64,000 nt of DNA from JAJPKK01 sp963747835 (GTDB taxonomy: Bacteria; Pseudomonadota; Alphaproteobacteria; Rhizobiales; Xanthobacteraceae): positions 992,001 to 1,056,000 of the forward strand of contig CAVVGO010000005.1 of the NCBI GenBank assembly GCA_963747835.1, given 5' to 3'. The position numbers were made by a program, and so were the translations under genes. The notes below the pieces were generated by a model. That model saw only the letters and a program-made list of their open reading frames with translations, was not told the origin of the DNA and ran no database searches. Shown here one piece after another: positions 1 to 9,131 of the stretch. Every line of letters begins with the position of its first letter. The first letter of the stretch is position 1.

Positions 1-822
1 TCGATGCTCGAGGAGAAGCTCACCGCCGAACGGCGCCTGACGCAGCTTCAGCGCAATTTCGTGTCGATGGCCTCCCATGAATTCCGCACGCCGCTCACCA
101 TAATCGACGGTCACGCCGGGCGTCTCATCAAGTTTGCCGACCGCATCGCCGACAGCGCCGGCTCGGAAGAGATCAGCGGGCGCGCCGGCAAGATCCGGAC
201 CGCGGTTTTGCGCATGACCCACCTGATCGACAACCTTCTGACCTCGACGCGCCTCGTCGAAAGCGGCGCCGGGCTCTACTTCCATCCCGAGCGGATCGAC
301 CTGCGGGAGATCGTCCATGACATCTGCCAGCTGCATCGCGAGATTTCGCCCGGCATGCGGATCGTGGAGGAGTTCGGCGCCCGCAAGCTGCCCGTGGTGG
401 GCGATCCCAAGCTGCTGTCCCAGGTGTTCGACAATCTCCTCTCCAACGCCATCAAATATTCGCCCGGCGGCGGCGTCGTGAAGATCGTTGCCCGCATCGA
501 TATCAAGCTCGACCGACAGGATCTCGTAGTTGCGGTCGAGGACACCGGCATCGGCATTCCGCCGGAGGATATCGGGCACCTGTTCGAGCGCTATTTCCGC
601 GGACGCAACGTCTCCGGGATCGTCGGCACCGGGGTCGGGCTCAACCTTGTGAAGATGGTGGTCGACCTGCACGGGGGCGACATCGCCGTCGCGAGCCAGG
701 AGGGCAACGGATCGACATTCACGATCCGGCTGCCGGTGGCGCCGAAGCTGGCGCTGGACGCGCTGGCGTCCCAGGAGCCGCGCGGTGCACCACTCGCTGA
801 GCATCCGGTCGAAGGGGTGTGA
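1..822 (+). CDS. Sensor histidine kinase, C-terminal part (5' end outside window)
   Basis: The frame is open at the left edge, so only the catalytic end is visible. It holds a HisKA dimerisation/phosphoacceptor segment with H-box SMASHEFRTPLT (His about residue 25 of the visible part). A HATPase_c domain follows, with N-box (FDNLLSNAIKYSP), G1 (DTGIGIPPED), F-box (LFERYFRG) and G2 (GTGVGLNL). It should autophosphorylate on His and pass phosphate to a response regulator. The sensor input and partner lie upstream and cannot be judged. A strong intrinsic terminator follows directly. The kinase class is certain; the signal is unknown. Confidence 0.93.
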   Translation, partial: SMLEEKLTAERRLTQLQRNFVSMASHEFRTPLTIIDGHAGRLIKFADRIADSAGSEEISGRAGKIRTAVLRMTHLIDNLLTSTRLVESGAGLYFHPERIDLREIVHDICQLHREISPGMRIVEEFGARKLPVVGDPKLLSQVFDNLLSNAIKYSPGGGVVKIVARIDIKLDRQDLVVAVEDTGIGIPPEDIGHLFERYFRGRNVSGIVGTGVGLNLVKMVVDLHGGDIAVASQEGNGSTFTIRLPVAPKLALDALASQEPRGAPLAEHPVEGV

Positions 823-827
823 GCGGG

Positions 828-858
828 CCCGTCCGGCCGCCTAACCGGACGGGTTTTT
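828..858 (+). terminator. Rho-independent terminator after the histidine kinase
   Basis: A perfect 9-bp stem (CCCGTCCGG 828-836 with CCGGACGGG 845-853), an 8-nt loop and five T residues (854-858) lie 6 nt after the kinase stop codon. It ends the kinase transcript before the convergent gene at 904. Confidence 0.9.
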
Positions 859-903
859 GGTACGGCCGTCACGCCGCCATCGCGCCGTGACCGCAATCGG
901 CGA

Positions 904-1344
904 TCAGTCGTGCCCCTTGGAATTGAACGCGATCACCGACATGGCTCTGACATTGCGGTCGGCTACCATGTTGGCGGTGGTGGCCATGAATTTCTTGAAA
1001 TGTTCGGTGGTGCGATGGGTCGCCAGTGCGGCCTCGTTGTCGTAGACCTCGTAGAGGAAGACGTGGTTCGGCCGATTTGCCAGCACCGTGATGTTGAACT
1101 CGCGGCACCCTGGCTCCTTGACGGCGTTGGCGCCGTTCTCCTTGATCGCCTCGACGAATTTCGTCATCTGGTCCGGGATGATGACGAGATCGACCGCATT
1201 GACGTAGACGCCGCCGGCCTGGGCGGCCGCCAGTGTGCTCAGCAGGCCATCAAACGCAGCATCGCGTTTCTGCATCGAACCGATCATCGCTCCGCCCGCG
1301 ACGAGTGCCACGGCGGCAACCGCCGTAAGAATTGACTTGCGCAT
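904..1344 (-). CDS. Exported ABM-domain (YgiN-like monooxygenase fold) protein
   Basis: 146 residues. The N-terminus (MRKSILTAVAAVALVAGG) is a basic n-region plus hydrophobic stretch, so a signal peptide or anchor. The rest matches the antibiotic-biosynthesis-monooxygenase (ABM)/YgiN fold: VDLVIIPDQMTKFVEAIKENG, GCREFNITV, PNHVFLYEVYDNEAALATH, then FKKFMATTANMV. Such small ferredoxin-like proteins act as quinol monooxygenases or as dimeric accessory proteins. Export to the periplasm is less usual for the family. It is monocistronic and divergent from the Liv transporter at 1572. The fold is well supported; the substrate is unknown. Confidence 0.8.
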   Translation of the reverse strand: MRKSILTAVAAVALVAGGAMIGSMQKRDAAFDGLLSTLAAAQAGGVYVNAVDLVIIPDQMTKFVEAIKENGANAVKEPGCREFNITVLANRPNHVFLYEVYDNEAALATHRTTEHFKKFMATTANMVADRNVRAMSVIAFNSKGHD

Positions 1345-1571
1345 GTGACTTCCTCCGTACGGCCGGCTGATGTTTCATCGCGCACGTTGGTCGGCCTGCA
1401 ACGCGACGTTAGTAATGCGGACGAGGTGTTCCGCCGAGCCGAGTTTTCGGCCGGCAGGATGCCCATTTTCGGCGCCCCGGACAAGTCGCGTTTGCCGTGC
1501 TACGATTTCGTGACGCGGGATTTCAACCTGCCGAGATTGCTGCGAACCGCGGAAAAGGGGAGGAAAAGATC

Positions 1572-2882
1572 ATGCACCGTCGCACCCGATTTCTCGATTG
1601 CCGCGCGCTCGCAGCCGGCGTCGTCTTTACGTTCGCCTCGGTGATGGCTGCCGACGCCCAGCAGGCGCCGATCAAGCTCGGCATAGTGTCGTTTCTGAGC
1701 GGGCCGGCCGCAAGCCCGTTTGGTGTGCCGGGGCGTAATGGCGCCGAGATCTTGATCGACGCGCTCAATTCCGGGACCGCCCCTGCACCCTATGCCACCG
1801 TCGGGCTCGGCGGCGCCAAGATCGAGCCCAAGTATGTGGACGAAGCCGGCTCGACTGCCCAGGTCGTCACCGAATTCCGCAACCTGGTGCAGCGCGACCA
1901 GGTCGACGCCGTGGTGGGCTACATTTCGTCGGGAAGCTGCCTTGCCGTCACGCCGGTCGCCGAGGAGCTCAAGGCCCTGACGGTGTATTTCGACTGCGGC
2001 ACGCCGCGCATCTTCGAGGAGAAACCGCGCCATTACGTGTTCCGGCCGTCACCTACCGCCACAATGGACGGCATCGGGGCCGCGCGCTATCTCCTCGCCA
2101 AGAACAAGAATATCAACTTCTATTCCGGCATCAATCAGAACTATGCCTTCGGACAGGACTCCTGGCGCGACTTCGAAAGCACCATGACGGTGCTGGCCCC
2201 CAAGGCCAAGGTCGATAAGGAATTGTTTCCGAAACTGTTCGCCGGCGAGTATGGCGCCGAAATCTCGACGCTCCTGATTTCCCAGTCCCAGGCGGTGCAC
2301 ACCAGCTTCTGGGACGGCGACCTTGAGAGTTTCGTGTATCAGAGCGACGCACGCGGCCTGTCCAAGCGGATGCCGATCGTGGCCTCCACGCTCGAGGCGT
2401 CGATGTGGCGCCTGCGCGACAAGATCGCCGATGGCACCATTGTGGGTGCCCGCGGCCCGAACGGGCCGTTCGCTCCAGATAACGCGCTGAACGCCTGGTT
2501 CCACAAGGCCTATCTCGATCGCTATGGCATGCCGCCGACCTTTCCGGCCTACCAGATGGCGGTGGCGGTGCTCGGCCTCAAGGTTGCGTGGGAGAAGGCG
2601 GAGGCCGCCAAGGGCGGTGCGAGGCCGACCACCGAGGACGTCATCACCGCGTTCGAGGGCATCGAGTACGATGCCCCGAGCGGCCATGTGAAGCTCGCCA
2701 ACGGGAACGGCCATCAGGGTATCCAGGAAACCGCCTATGGCACGTTCAAGTTCAACAGGCAGACCAAGACGCCCGAAGTCGTCGACGTCATGCGCTTCCC
2801 GGCCGAATGCGTGAACCCGCCGGCCGACATCAGCGCCGACGACTGGATCAAGGAAGGCATGAAGGGCGCAAAGTGCAACTGA
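1572..2882 (+). CDS. ABC transporter substrate-binding protein, branched-chain amino acid type (LivK-like)
   Basis: 436 residues from ATG 1572, chosen because GGGGAGGAAAAG lies just upstream and a signal peptide (RALAAGVVFTFASVMAADAQQ region) follows. The mature part is a type I periplasmic-binding fold (Peripla_BP_6), starting IKLGIVSFLSGPAASPFGVP, with paired lobes and a Cys-bearing hinge (GYISSGSCLAVTPVAEELKA). It delivers ligand to the permease encoded downstream. HAAT-family binders take amino acids, amides, urea or aromatic acids, so the ligand cannot be fixed. First gene of livK-livH-livM-livG-livF. Confidence 0.9.
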   Translation: MHRRTRFLDCRALAAGVVFTFASVMAADAQQAPIKLGIVSFLSGPAASPFGVPGRNGAEILIDALNSGTAPAPYATVGLGGAKIEPKYVDEAGSTAQVVTEFRNLVQRDQVDAVVGYISSGSCLAVTPVAEELKALTVYFDCGTPRIFEEKPRHYVFRPSPTATMDGIGAARYLLAKNKNINFYSGINQNYAFGQDSWRDFESTMTVLAPKAKVDKELFPKLFAGEYGAEISTLLISQSQAVHTSFWDGDLESFVYQSDARGLSKRMPIVASTLEASMWRLRDKIADGTIVGARGPNGPFAPDNALNAWFHKAYLDRYGMPPTFPAYQMAVAVLGLKVAWEKAEAAKGGARPTTEDVITAFEGIEYDAPSGHVKLANGNGHQGIQETAYGTFKFNRQTKTPEVVDVMRFPAECVNPPADISADDWIKEGMKGAKCN

Positions 2883-2959
2883 GCGGCGGCGGCGCTCCTT
2901 CGTTGCCGGGATGGTGGTGAGGGGAAGCAGGTGTGGTCCTTTAGGAGAGCGCTCACCCC

Positions 2960-3856
2960 GTGCTGACTGCTTTCGCGATCGTGACTGACGGCCTCGTCTA
3001 CGCGGCCTATCTATTCCTGGTCGCGGCGGGGCTCTCGCTGATTTTCGGCGTGATGAAAATCCTCAACGTGACCCACGGATCGTTCTATGCCTTCGGCGCC
3101 TTCGGGGCGGCGACCGCGGTCGGAATTTACGTGAATCACGGGCTACCGGATGCGGCCGGGTTCCTCTTCATGATCCTGTTTGCTTTGGCGATCGGCGCGG
3201 TGCTGGGCATCGTGCTGGAGCGCGGGATCCTGCGCATGGTTTATGGTCGCGACGAGATCGTGATCGTTCTCGTCACCTATGCGGTGTTCCTCATTCTGGA
3301 GGACGCCGTCACCTTGATCTGGGGCCAAGCTTCCTATCCGGCCTACCAGCCCATGGTGGCGGCCGGCAACGTTGAGTTCGGCGACCTCATCTTGTCCAAT
3401 TACGACATCGGCCTCGTTGCCATCGCGGCGCTGGTGGCTGCCGGCGGCTACTGGGCGCTCAACCATACCCGTTACGGGCGGCTCTTGACGGTCGTGATCT
3501 TCGATCGCGAGACGGCGGCCGCGTTCGGCATCAATGTCAGGGTGATCTATACCGTGACCTTCGTCATCGGTGCGATGCTGGGCGCGTTGGGTGGCGCCAT
3601 GATGGCGCCAAAGATTTCGGTGACTCCGGGCATCGGCGTCGAGGTCATCGTGCTCGCCTTCGCGGTCGTGGCCACCGGCGGAATGGGATCGGTGGAAGGC
3701 GCGATGATCGGCGCGCTGATTGTCGGACTGTGCCGCGCCGCCGCAGTCCATCTGTTTCCCCAGATCGAACTGTTCGTGATTTATGCCGTGATGGCGTTGG
3801 TGCTGGTGTTCCGACCCTATGGCCTGATCTCCCAGGCGAGACCGCGAAAGATCTGA
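2960..3856 (+). CDS. livH: Branched-chain amino acid-type ABC permease (LivH-like)
   Basis: 298 residues from GTG 2960, with TAGGAGAG 11-18 nt upstream. It is very hydrophobic, with about eight membrane segments. It carries the LivH signatures GLSLIFGVMKILNVTHGSFY near the N-terminus and TGGMGSVEGAMIGALIVG near the C-terminus. It forms half of the inner-membrane channel with LivM. The stop is 2 nt before the livM start, so the two are coupled. The gene is intact, unlike livM and livG downstream. Confidence 0.92.
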   Translation: MLTAFAIVTDGLVYAAYLFLVAAGLSLIFGVMKILNVTHGSFYAFGAFGAATAVGIYVNHGLPDAAGFLFMILFALAIGAVLGIVLERGILRMVYGRDEIVIVLVTYAVFLILEDAVTLIWGQASYPAYQPMVAAGNVEFGDLILSNYDIGLVAIAALVAAGGYWALNHTRYGRLLTVVIFDRETAAAFGINVRVIYTVTFVIGAMLGALGGAMMAPKISVTPGIGVEVIVLAFAVVATGGMGSVEGAMIGALIVGLCRAAAVHLFPQIELFVIYAVMALVLVFRPYGLISQARPRKI

Positions 3857-3858
3857 AG

Positions 3859-4803
3859 ATGCGGTGGCGCATCGTCGCTCGGTGCCTTGGCCTTCCTCGC
3901 CGTCGCGGCGGTGGCGCCGATCTTGCCACCATGGCTCGTGTCCCTCGCTACCATCGCGTTCGCCAACGCGCTGGTGGTGCTCGGCCTCGTCATTTTGTGG
4001 CGGACCGGCCTCGTCCCGTTCGGGCAGGCCTTGTTCTATGCCATCGGGGCCTACGCCGTGGCGCTGATCGGCCGTTTCACTCCCGTGCGCGACGTCTTCC
4101 TGGTGGTGTTGCAGGCGCGGCCTGCGCCGGCATCGTTGCGTTTCTGATCGGCTTTCTGCTTGCCCGCTATCGCGAAATCTTTTTCGCGATGCTGAGCCTC
4201 GCCATGTCGATGATCCTCTACGGCGTGCTGGTGAAGACCGAGGCGCTAGGCTCGACTGACGGCTTTCACGTCGAAGCCGGGAGCTTTTTTGGGGCTAAGG
4301 CCGCAGGGCCAAGCGCTCAACCTTGCGCATGTTCTGGCTGGTGCTCGGGTTCTCTGCCGCCGCGGCCTTTCTGGTCACGCTGTTTTTCGACACGGTTGCC
4401 GGCAAGCTCGCGGTGCCGGCACGGGACAACGAAATACGCCTGGAATTCTTGGGCGTTTCGGTCGATCGGTTCATTCATCTCGAACTCGTCATTTCGGGCA
4501 TTCTTGCCGGGATCGGCGGCGCGCTCGCCGCGCTTGCGGTCGGCCACGTCGACCCCAACATGGCGTATTGGACGACGTCGGGCGGCTTCGTGTTCGTCAC
4601 CATTCTTGCGGGCGCCGGTTCGGTCGCTGCGGCGTTCGTCGGGCTCGTTCTTGTTCGAACTGGTGCGCTCCATCGCGCTCGATCTGCTTCCCGATACCTG
4701 GCAGATGACGCTCGGCATCGCGTTGCTGCTGACGATTTTGTTCCTTCCCGAAGGCCTCGGCTCTGTGTTCCGCGCCTGCGCAGGGCCCCGGAGGCCGAAG
4801 CAA
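3859..4803 (+). pseudogene. livM: LivM-type ABC permease, reading frame broken in several places
   Basis: LivM protein sequence is clearly present but spread over three frames. The start (MRWRIVA) is in frame 1. The first membrane helices (FLAVAAVAPILPPW, GLVPFGQALFYAIGAYAVAL) are in frame 2 from about 3878. AGAACAGIVAFLIGFLLARY and GVLVKTEALGSTDGF are in frame 1 from about 4110. A stretch reading GLRPQGQALNLA is in frame 2 near 4290. FWLVLGFSAAAAFLVTLFFD to GHVDPNMAYWTTSGGF is in frame 3 to about 4642. FLFELVRSIALDLLPDTWQM is in frame 1 again. That means about five single-base shifts, yet the peptide remains conserved with no nonsense mutations. Sequencing error is at least as likely as decay. 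The last segment runs in frame, without a stop, into livG. Confidence 0.8.
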
Positions 4804-5594
4804 ATGACGGCAAGCCTTTCGGTGCGCGGTCTCGGCAAGAGTTTCGGCTCGTTCGTCGCCGCGCGCGACATAACGCTCGAGGTTCCGCGGCTGCAGACCG
4901 TCGGCATCATCGGGGCGAACGGCGCCGGCAAGACTACGTTCATCAACATGATCACCGGTCATCTGCGGCCGACCTCCGGCACCATCCGTTTCGAAGACCG
5001 AGACATTACCGGGCGCCCGTCCCGCGAGATCACGCGGCTCGGCGTGTCGCGCTCGTTCCAGATCGCGCAGATTTTCCCCTCCCTTACGGTTGCCGAGAAC
5101 ATGCGCGCCGCAGCGGCGGTCGCTGCCGGTGGTGGCGGTGTATCGCGCGTGTCCTTCGCGCCGCTCGACCGGCCTGAGACCCGTGCCAAGGCAGCAGATA
5201 CCTTGGAGCTGTTCGGCATTGCCCGCTATGCCGACATCCGCGCGGCGACGCTGCCCCAGGGGGTGCGCAAGCTCCTCGATATCGCCATGGCGGTGGTCGG
5301 CGCGCCGCGCGTACTGCTGCTCGACGAACCCACCAGCGGCATCTCCATCGAGGAGAAATTCGGCGTCATGGACATCGTGATGTCGGCGCTCAAGAGCCGG
5401 GAATCTGACCGTGTCTGTTCGTCGAGCACGACATGGAGATCGTGGCACGCTTCGCCGATAGGGTGCTCGCTTTCTACGACGGCACCGTAATCGCCGATGG
5501 CCCACCCGGCGAGGCGCTTGCTGACCCGCAGGTTCAGACCCTCATCAGCGGCACAAGTGCCAGCGCCGGATCCGGCGGCCGCCGCCATGCTTAG
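4804..5594 (+). pseudogene. livG: LivG-type ABC ATPase, one frameshift near 5409-5414
   Basis: The ATPase starts MTASLSVRGLGKSFGSF. It has Walker A GANGAGKTTFINM, the LivG-type Q-loop region SRSFQIAQIFPSLTVAEN, a degenerate signature (LPQGVRKLLDIAMAV) and Walker B VLLLDEPTSGIS. Near 5409-5414 the frame must shift by one base to continue LFVEHDMEIVARFADRVLAFYDG and the family's normal C-terminus, which ends at 5594 and overlaps the livF start by 8 bp (ATGCTTAG). Without the shift the product is truncated after the H-loop. There is no stop between livM and livG, so a LivM-LivG fusion, known in this family, is possible. Confidence 0.85.
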
Positions 5595-6243
5595 GGTCGC
5601 GGACCTCAAGGTCGCGATCGGGCCGGTGCCGATCATCCGCGGCGCCTCGCTCGCAGTTGAAGCCGGCGAAATGTGCGGCCTGATCGGCCGCAACGGCGCC
5701 GGCAAGACCACTCTGTTACGCGCCGTCATGGGCGCGATCCCGGCAACCGGCAGTGTCATGCTGGGCGACGTCGACCTGTTGGCGCGACCGCCCCACGTCC
5801 GCGCCGGGCTGGGCATCGGCTACATGCCGGAAGATCGGCGGCTGGTGCCCGCCTTCACGGTCGAGCAAAACATCCTCCTCCCAAGCTGGACGACAGCGGC
5901 GGATGATGGTTCCAAGCGGCTGGATTGGATCTTCTCCATCATGCCGGAGGTCGCCGTGCTCCGCGACCGCCGCTCGCTGGAACTGTCCGGCGGCCAGCAG
6001 AAGATGGTGGCGCTCGCCCGCGCGCTCATGGCCGGCCGCCGGCTTCTTCTCCTCGACGAGCCGTTCGAGGGCCTCGCGCCTGCGCTGGCGCGCCGGCTCG
6101 GCGAGGTATTGGCGACCCTGAAAGGCGAGGGGCGTTCGATTCTGATCGCGGAATCGAACGAGGTCCACGTCGCCGACCTGCTGTCGCGCGCCTTCCGCAT
6201 CGAGCGCGGCGTGGTCGAGGGTTCGGCGATGGCGCCCGGGTAG
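5587..6243 (+). CDS. livF: LivF-type ABC ATPase
   Basis: 218 residues from ATG 5587. This start overlaps the livG stop and begins right at the domain (MLRVADLKVAIGPVPIIRG). Walker A is GRNGAGKTTLLRAV, the LivF-specific stretch is GIGYMPEDRRLVPAFTVEQN, the signature is LSGGQQKMVALARAL and Walker B is LLLLDEPFEGLAP. The H-loop position reads ESNEVH. It pairs with LivG to drive the LivHM channel. Intact and last gene of the operon. Confidence 0.92.
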   Translation: MLRVADLKVAIGPVPIIRGASLAVEAGEMCGLIGRNGAGKTTLLRAVMGAIPATGSVMLGDVDLLARPPHVRAGLGIGYMPEDRRLVPAFTVEQNILLPSWTTAADDGSKRLDWIFSIMPEVAVLRDRRSLELSGGQQKMVALARALMAGRRLLLLDEPFEGLAPALARRLGEVLATLKGEGRSILIAESNEVHVADLLSRAFRIERGVVEGSAMAPG

Positions 6244-6266
6244 ACGCGACCTGCTGCGGCCAAGCG

Positions 6267-6290
6267 GCGGATTACACCTTGTTAATCCGC
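6267..6290 (+). terminator. Hairpin after livF, possible terminator
   Basis: GCGGATTA (6267-6274) and TAATCCGC (6283-6290) form a perfect 8-bp stem with an 8-nt loop, 24 nt after the livF stop. There is no T-run, so termination is only suggested by position. Confidence 0.35.
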
Positions 6291-6405
6291 TCGCTGGCGG
6301 ACGTGCGGACCAGCGGTCGGGGCCGCCCGACGTTGATTTTGTGTGGCGCTTTTCCATATAGTCGTGGCGATGCGGCCTTCAGACCCCGCGTTTTCCGGCG
6401 CGGAA

Positions 6406-6888
6406 ATGAGATCGAACATGCAGAACATGATTGCAACGACAGTGTGTGCCGTGGCGCTCGGCGGCATGGCGCTCGTGGCTGCCAGCGGTGCTTCGGCGGC
6501 CTTGGAGCTCATTTCCCCGGCTGAGGCAGCGAAGCCCAATTCTCCTACCGCGGCGCTCGAAGTCGGATTGCGTGGCGTGACCCGAGGTCCGACCGTGACG
6601 GTTGTTTCGCCGTTGCCGGAGACCGGCTTCCTCAGGTCGCCGGTCAATCTTGTGATCAAGTTCGAGCCCCACGGAGGCACCACCATCGATCCGCAATCCG
6701 TCGTGGTGACCTACATGAAAAAAGATCCGATCGATCTAACCCAACGGGTGGAAAATCTCATAACCCCGCAGGGCATCGAAGTGCGCGGCGCTGAAATCCC
6801 GCCCGGTACCCACTACATCAGGGTGGCCGTCAAGGACAGCGCGGCCCACCGCGGGTCGGACACCTTCACGGTGAAGATCGCGAAATAG
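6406..6888 (+). CDS. Exported protein of unknown function, Ig-like
   Basis: 160 residues from ATG 6406. ATG 6418 is also possible, but the earlier start supplies an Arg in the n-region. A signal peptide (IATTVCAVALGGMALVAASGASA) is followed by a Pro/Thr/Val-rich domain: VTVVSPLPETGFLRSPVNLV, FEPHGGTTIDPQSVVVTYMK, GAEIPPGTHYIRVAVKD, SDTFTVKI. The alternating strands and final HYIRVAVKDSAAHRGSDTFTVKI resemble a bacterial Ig-like/CopC-like sandwich. Single gene; role unknown. Confidence 0.7.
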   Translation: MRSNMQNMIATTVCAVALGGMALVAASGASAALELISPAEAAKPNSPTAALEVGLRGVTRGPTVTVVSPLPETGFLRSPVNLVIKFEPHGGTTIDPQSVVVTYMKKDPIDLTQRVENLITPQGIEVRGAEIPPGTHYIRVAVKDSAAHRGSDTFTVKIAK

Positions 6889-6907
6889 CTGCGAGCCGGT
6901 TTGACGA

Positions 6908-7813
6908 TCAAGGCCGGCGGACCGCGGCGCGTCCGCGGGGGACCGCGCGGGCGAGGGCGTTCCCCACGATGGTCGCAAGAGCAATGCTGGCGGCCTGTTC
7001 GAGCGACTCTGTCCATTCGACCGATGACGAAGGGATGATGTTGGTCCCGTCAAGCGCGCCCACGATAACGAGCGTGCAGAGCACCGCGGCGACGCCAGTC
7101 GTCGCGCCGATCACGGATGCGGTGGCGAGACCGCGGCGGGCGTGCCGTGACAACAGGAAGCCGGCGACGAGCGGCACCGCGATAGCGACGAACTCCAGAT
7201 AGCCGTTATCGAGCTTGGTTTTGTACAAGACGAGATAATTCATGACCACGATGACGACGGTGGGCACCGTCGCGTAGCCGAGCAATATCTGCCATGCCGC
7301 TGCCGGCTGCGGGCCGGGCGCGCCAGTGACGACAGCCGAGGGCGCGGGGGCGATTCCGAGCACGGCGTCGGTGGCGGCGATCAGGCGATTAACGTGATTG
7401 TTGAAATCCTGGCCGGCATCGAGCTGCATGGCGTTCAGATAGGCGAATTGGCCGAGGCTCGTCGGCAGTTCCGCCTCTTGCGGCATCTTGGCCCTGTCCA
7501 CCAGCACCGGAATGATGACCGCCTTGCGCTCGAGCGCCGTTTCGATTTCGATCCTGACCGGGTCCGCCGCATCCATGATCCGGGCGCCGCCGGTCCCCTG
7601 TCGCCCCAGCCATTGTGGGCCGACGATCGCGATCACGACGTCGCTCTGCTGGAGCGCGCTCGTGATCTTGGTGCGGAAATCGACCCCGAGGGAAATGCCC
7701 TCGATATCCATGAACACCGCGTCATTGCCGTAACGCGCCACCAGCCGATCGAACACGCGTCCCGCGATCGCCTGGGAGTCGATGCGGCGATACGAGATCA
7801 TGATGCGGTGCAT
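6908..7813 (-). CDS. TIR-domain protein with C-terminal membrane helices
   Basis: 301 residues. Residues 1-about 150 form a bacterial TIR domain: strand A MHRIMISYRRIDSQ, then VFMDIEGISLGVDFRTKITS, DVVIAIVGPQWLG, and an acidic helix DPVRIEIETALERK holding a candidate catalytic Glu. VIIPVLVDRAKMP and LAYLN-like strands follow. An Ala/Pro linker leads to about four hydrophobic segments (residues ~175-290). TIR domains of this type either hydrolyse NAD+ or act as scaffolds. The membrane tail suggests a membrane-tethered effector or signalling protein. No partner gene is adjacent. Confidence 0.85.
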   Translation of the reverse strand: MHRIMISYRRIDSQAIAGRVFDRLVARYGNDAVFMDIEGISLGVDFRTKITSALQQSDVVIAIVGPQWLGRQGTGGARIMDAADPVRIEIETALERKAVIIPVLVDRAKMPQEAELPTSLGQFAYLNAMQLDAGQDFNNHVNRLIAATDAVLGIAPAPSAVVTGAPGPQPAAAWQILLGYATVPTVVIVVMNYLVLYKTKLDNGYLEFVAIAVPLVAGFLLSRHARRGLATASVIGATTGVAAVLCTLVIVGALDGTNIIPSSSVEWTESLEQAASIALATIVGNALARAVPRGRAAVRRP

Positions 7814-7935
7814 GCGAAGTCCAGGGTTGCCTTACGGTATCGCCGGCATCTAACCGTTGCGGCATGCCAACCGCAATCCGCCGTGGCACACGGTGCGGAG
7901 TGGTATGTGATCGGTATCGCTTCGCCCCAAGGGGC

Positions 7936-9012
7936 TCACGCCCGAAGCCGCGCCGGCGCACTGGCCTTGAGCTTAGGCGCCACCTCCTTCGCGAACAGCT
8001 CCAGGGAGGCCAGCGCCTTTTCAATTCCATACCAAGGCGGGTAGTGCAGCATGATCGAGCTGGCGCCGGTCGTGTCGCGCAAAGTCGCGATCTTGTCCGC
8101 GACCGTCGCCGGCGAGCCGTGGAGGATGATGTCGTGGGCCAACGCATCGTAACCGCTGCGGTTGCCGACGGTCTTCTCCTGCACGGTGCCGAGATAGCCC
8201 GAGGTGTGGCCGCTGGAGAAATGGCTGAGGTGGCGCAGGATGCCGGGCTCGCTGTCGCGCCGCGCGGCGGCGTCGGTCTCGGCCACATAGACGAGGCGGG
8301 CAATGTCGACATGGCCGCGCGCCGGATTTGCGCGGAGCGCCGCCGGCGTGTCCTCCAGATGGGCGCGGTATGCGGCGGACTGGCGGGCAAGCTCGGCGAA
8401 CGGCGTCCAACTCGACAGCATCAGGCCGAAGCCCATCCGGCCCGCCACCCCGATGGAGCGCTCGGTGGCGCCGGCGAGAAACACCGGCGGATGCGGCTCT
8501 TGGAAGGCGTGAGGAAACAGCTCGTAGGCGCCATCGACCTTGAAGCTGAAATGCTTGCCGCGATGGGCGGTGCGTTTCTTTGCCAACAGCTCCATGAGCA
8601 GCGGCAGCGCTTCCTCCTGGATGTCGCGGCGGGCCTCGAAATCGGCGCCGAAGCCGTCGAATTCATATTTGCGGTAGCCGGAACCGAGCCCGAGCACGAA
8701 GCGGCCGCCGCTGAGGATATCGACGAACGCGGCGTTCTCCGCGACCCGAACCGGGTTGGCGAGCGGCAATGTCACCACCGCGGTACCGATCTTGATGCGC
8801 TTCGTCAGCGCCGCGAGGTAGCCCGCGTAGACGAACACGTCCGGCATGATGCCGTATTCGTTGCTGAAGTGGTGCTCGGCGAGCCAAGCATAATCGAAGC
8901 CCAATTCGTCCGCGCGCAGGATTTCGCGCGTCACCCGGGCATGAACGTCGCGGTGCGGATAGGGCTCGATGTCGGTGTTGGGATGAGACGTGAACAGGAT
9001 GCCGAATTCCAT
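7936..9012 (-). CDS. LLM-class (luciferase-like) flavin-dependent oxidoreductase
   Basis: 358 residues from ATG 9012, preceded by TGGAG. The bacterial luciferase-like fold is clear: MEFGILFTSHPN, LGFDYAWLAEHHFSNEYG, the TKRIKIGTAVVTLPLANPVR core strand, FVDILSGGRFVLGLGSGYRK, and the C-terminal DIILHGSPATVADKIATL. Enzymes of this class use FMNH2 or F420 to oxidise aldehydes, alkanes or sulfonates. The substrate cannot be read from sequence. Convergent with the TIR gene and divergent from the dehydrogenase at 9132. Confidence 0.9.
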   Translation of the reverse strand: MEFGILFTSHPNTDIEPYPHRDVHARVTREILRADELGFDYAWLAEHHFSNEYGIMPDVFVYAGYLAALTKRIKIGTAVVTLPLANPVRVAENAAFVDILSGGRFVLGLGSGYRKYEFDGFGADFEARRDIQEEALPLLMELLAKKRTAHRGKHFSFKVDGAYELFPHAFQEPHPPVFLAGATERSIGVAGRMGFGLMLSSWTPFAELARQSAAYRAHLEDTPAALRANPARGHVDIARLVYVAETDAAARRDSEPGILRHLSHFSSGHTSGYLGTVQEKTVGNRSGYDALAHDIILHGSPATVADKIATLRDTTGASSIMLHYPPWYGIEKALASLELFAKEVAPKLKASAPARLRA

Positions 9013-9131
9013 GCGCGGTGCTCCAGAGTGCGATCGTCCATCATCCCATTGTTTCCGGGCGCGCGCCAAGGGCAAAGCAAGTCATAGGCAGAGGTGATAT
9101 ATCGGCGCCGAACCCGTGAAAGGATCGCCCC

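Noticed and set aside
3730..5490. 586-codon plus-strand open frame over livM/livG
   Set aside because: Only parts of it are protein-like; it joins true LivM/LivG frame-1 pieces with out-of-frame stretches. I describe livM and livG separately instead.
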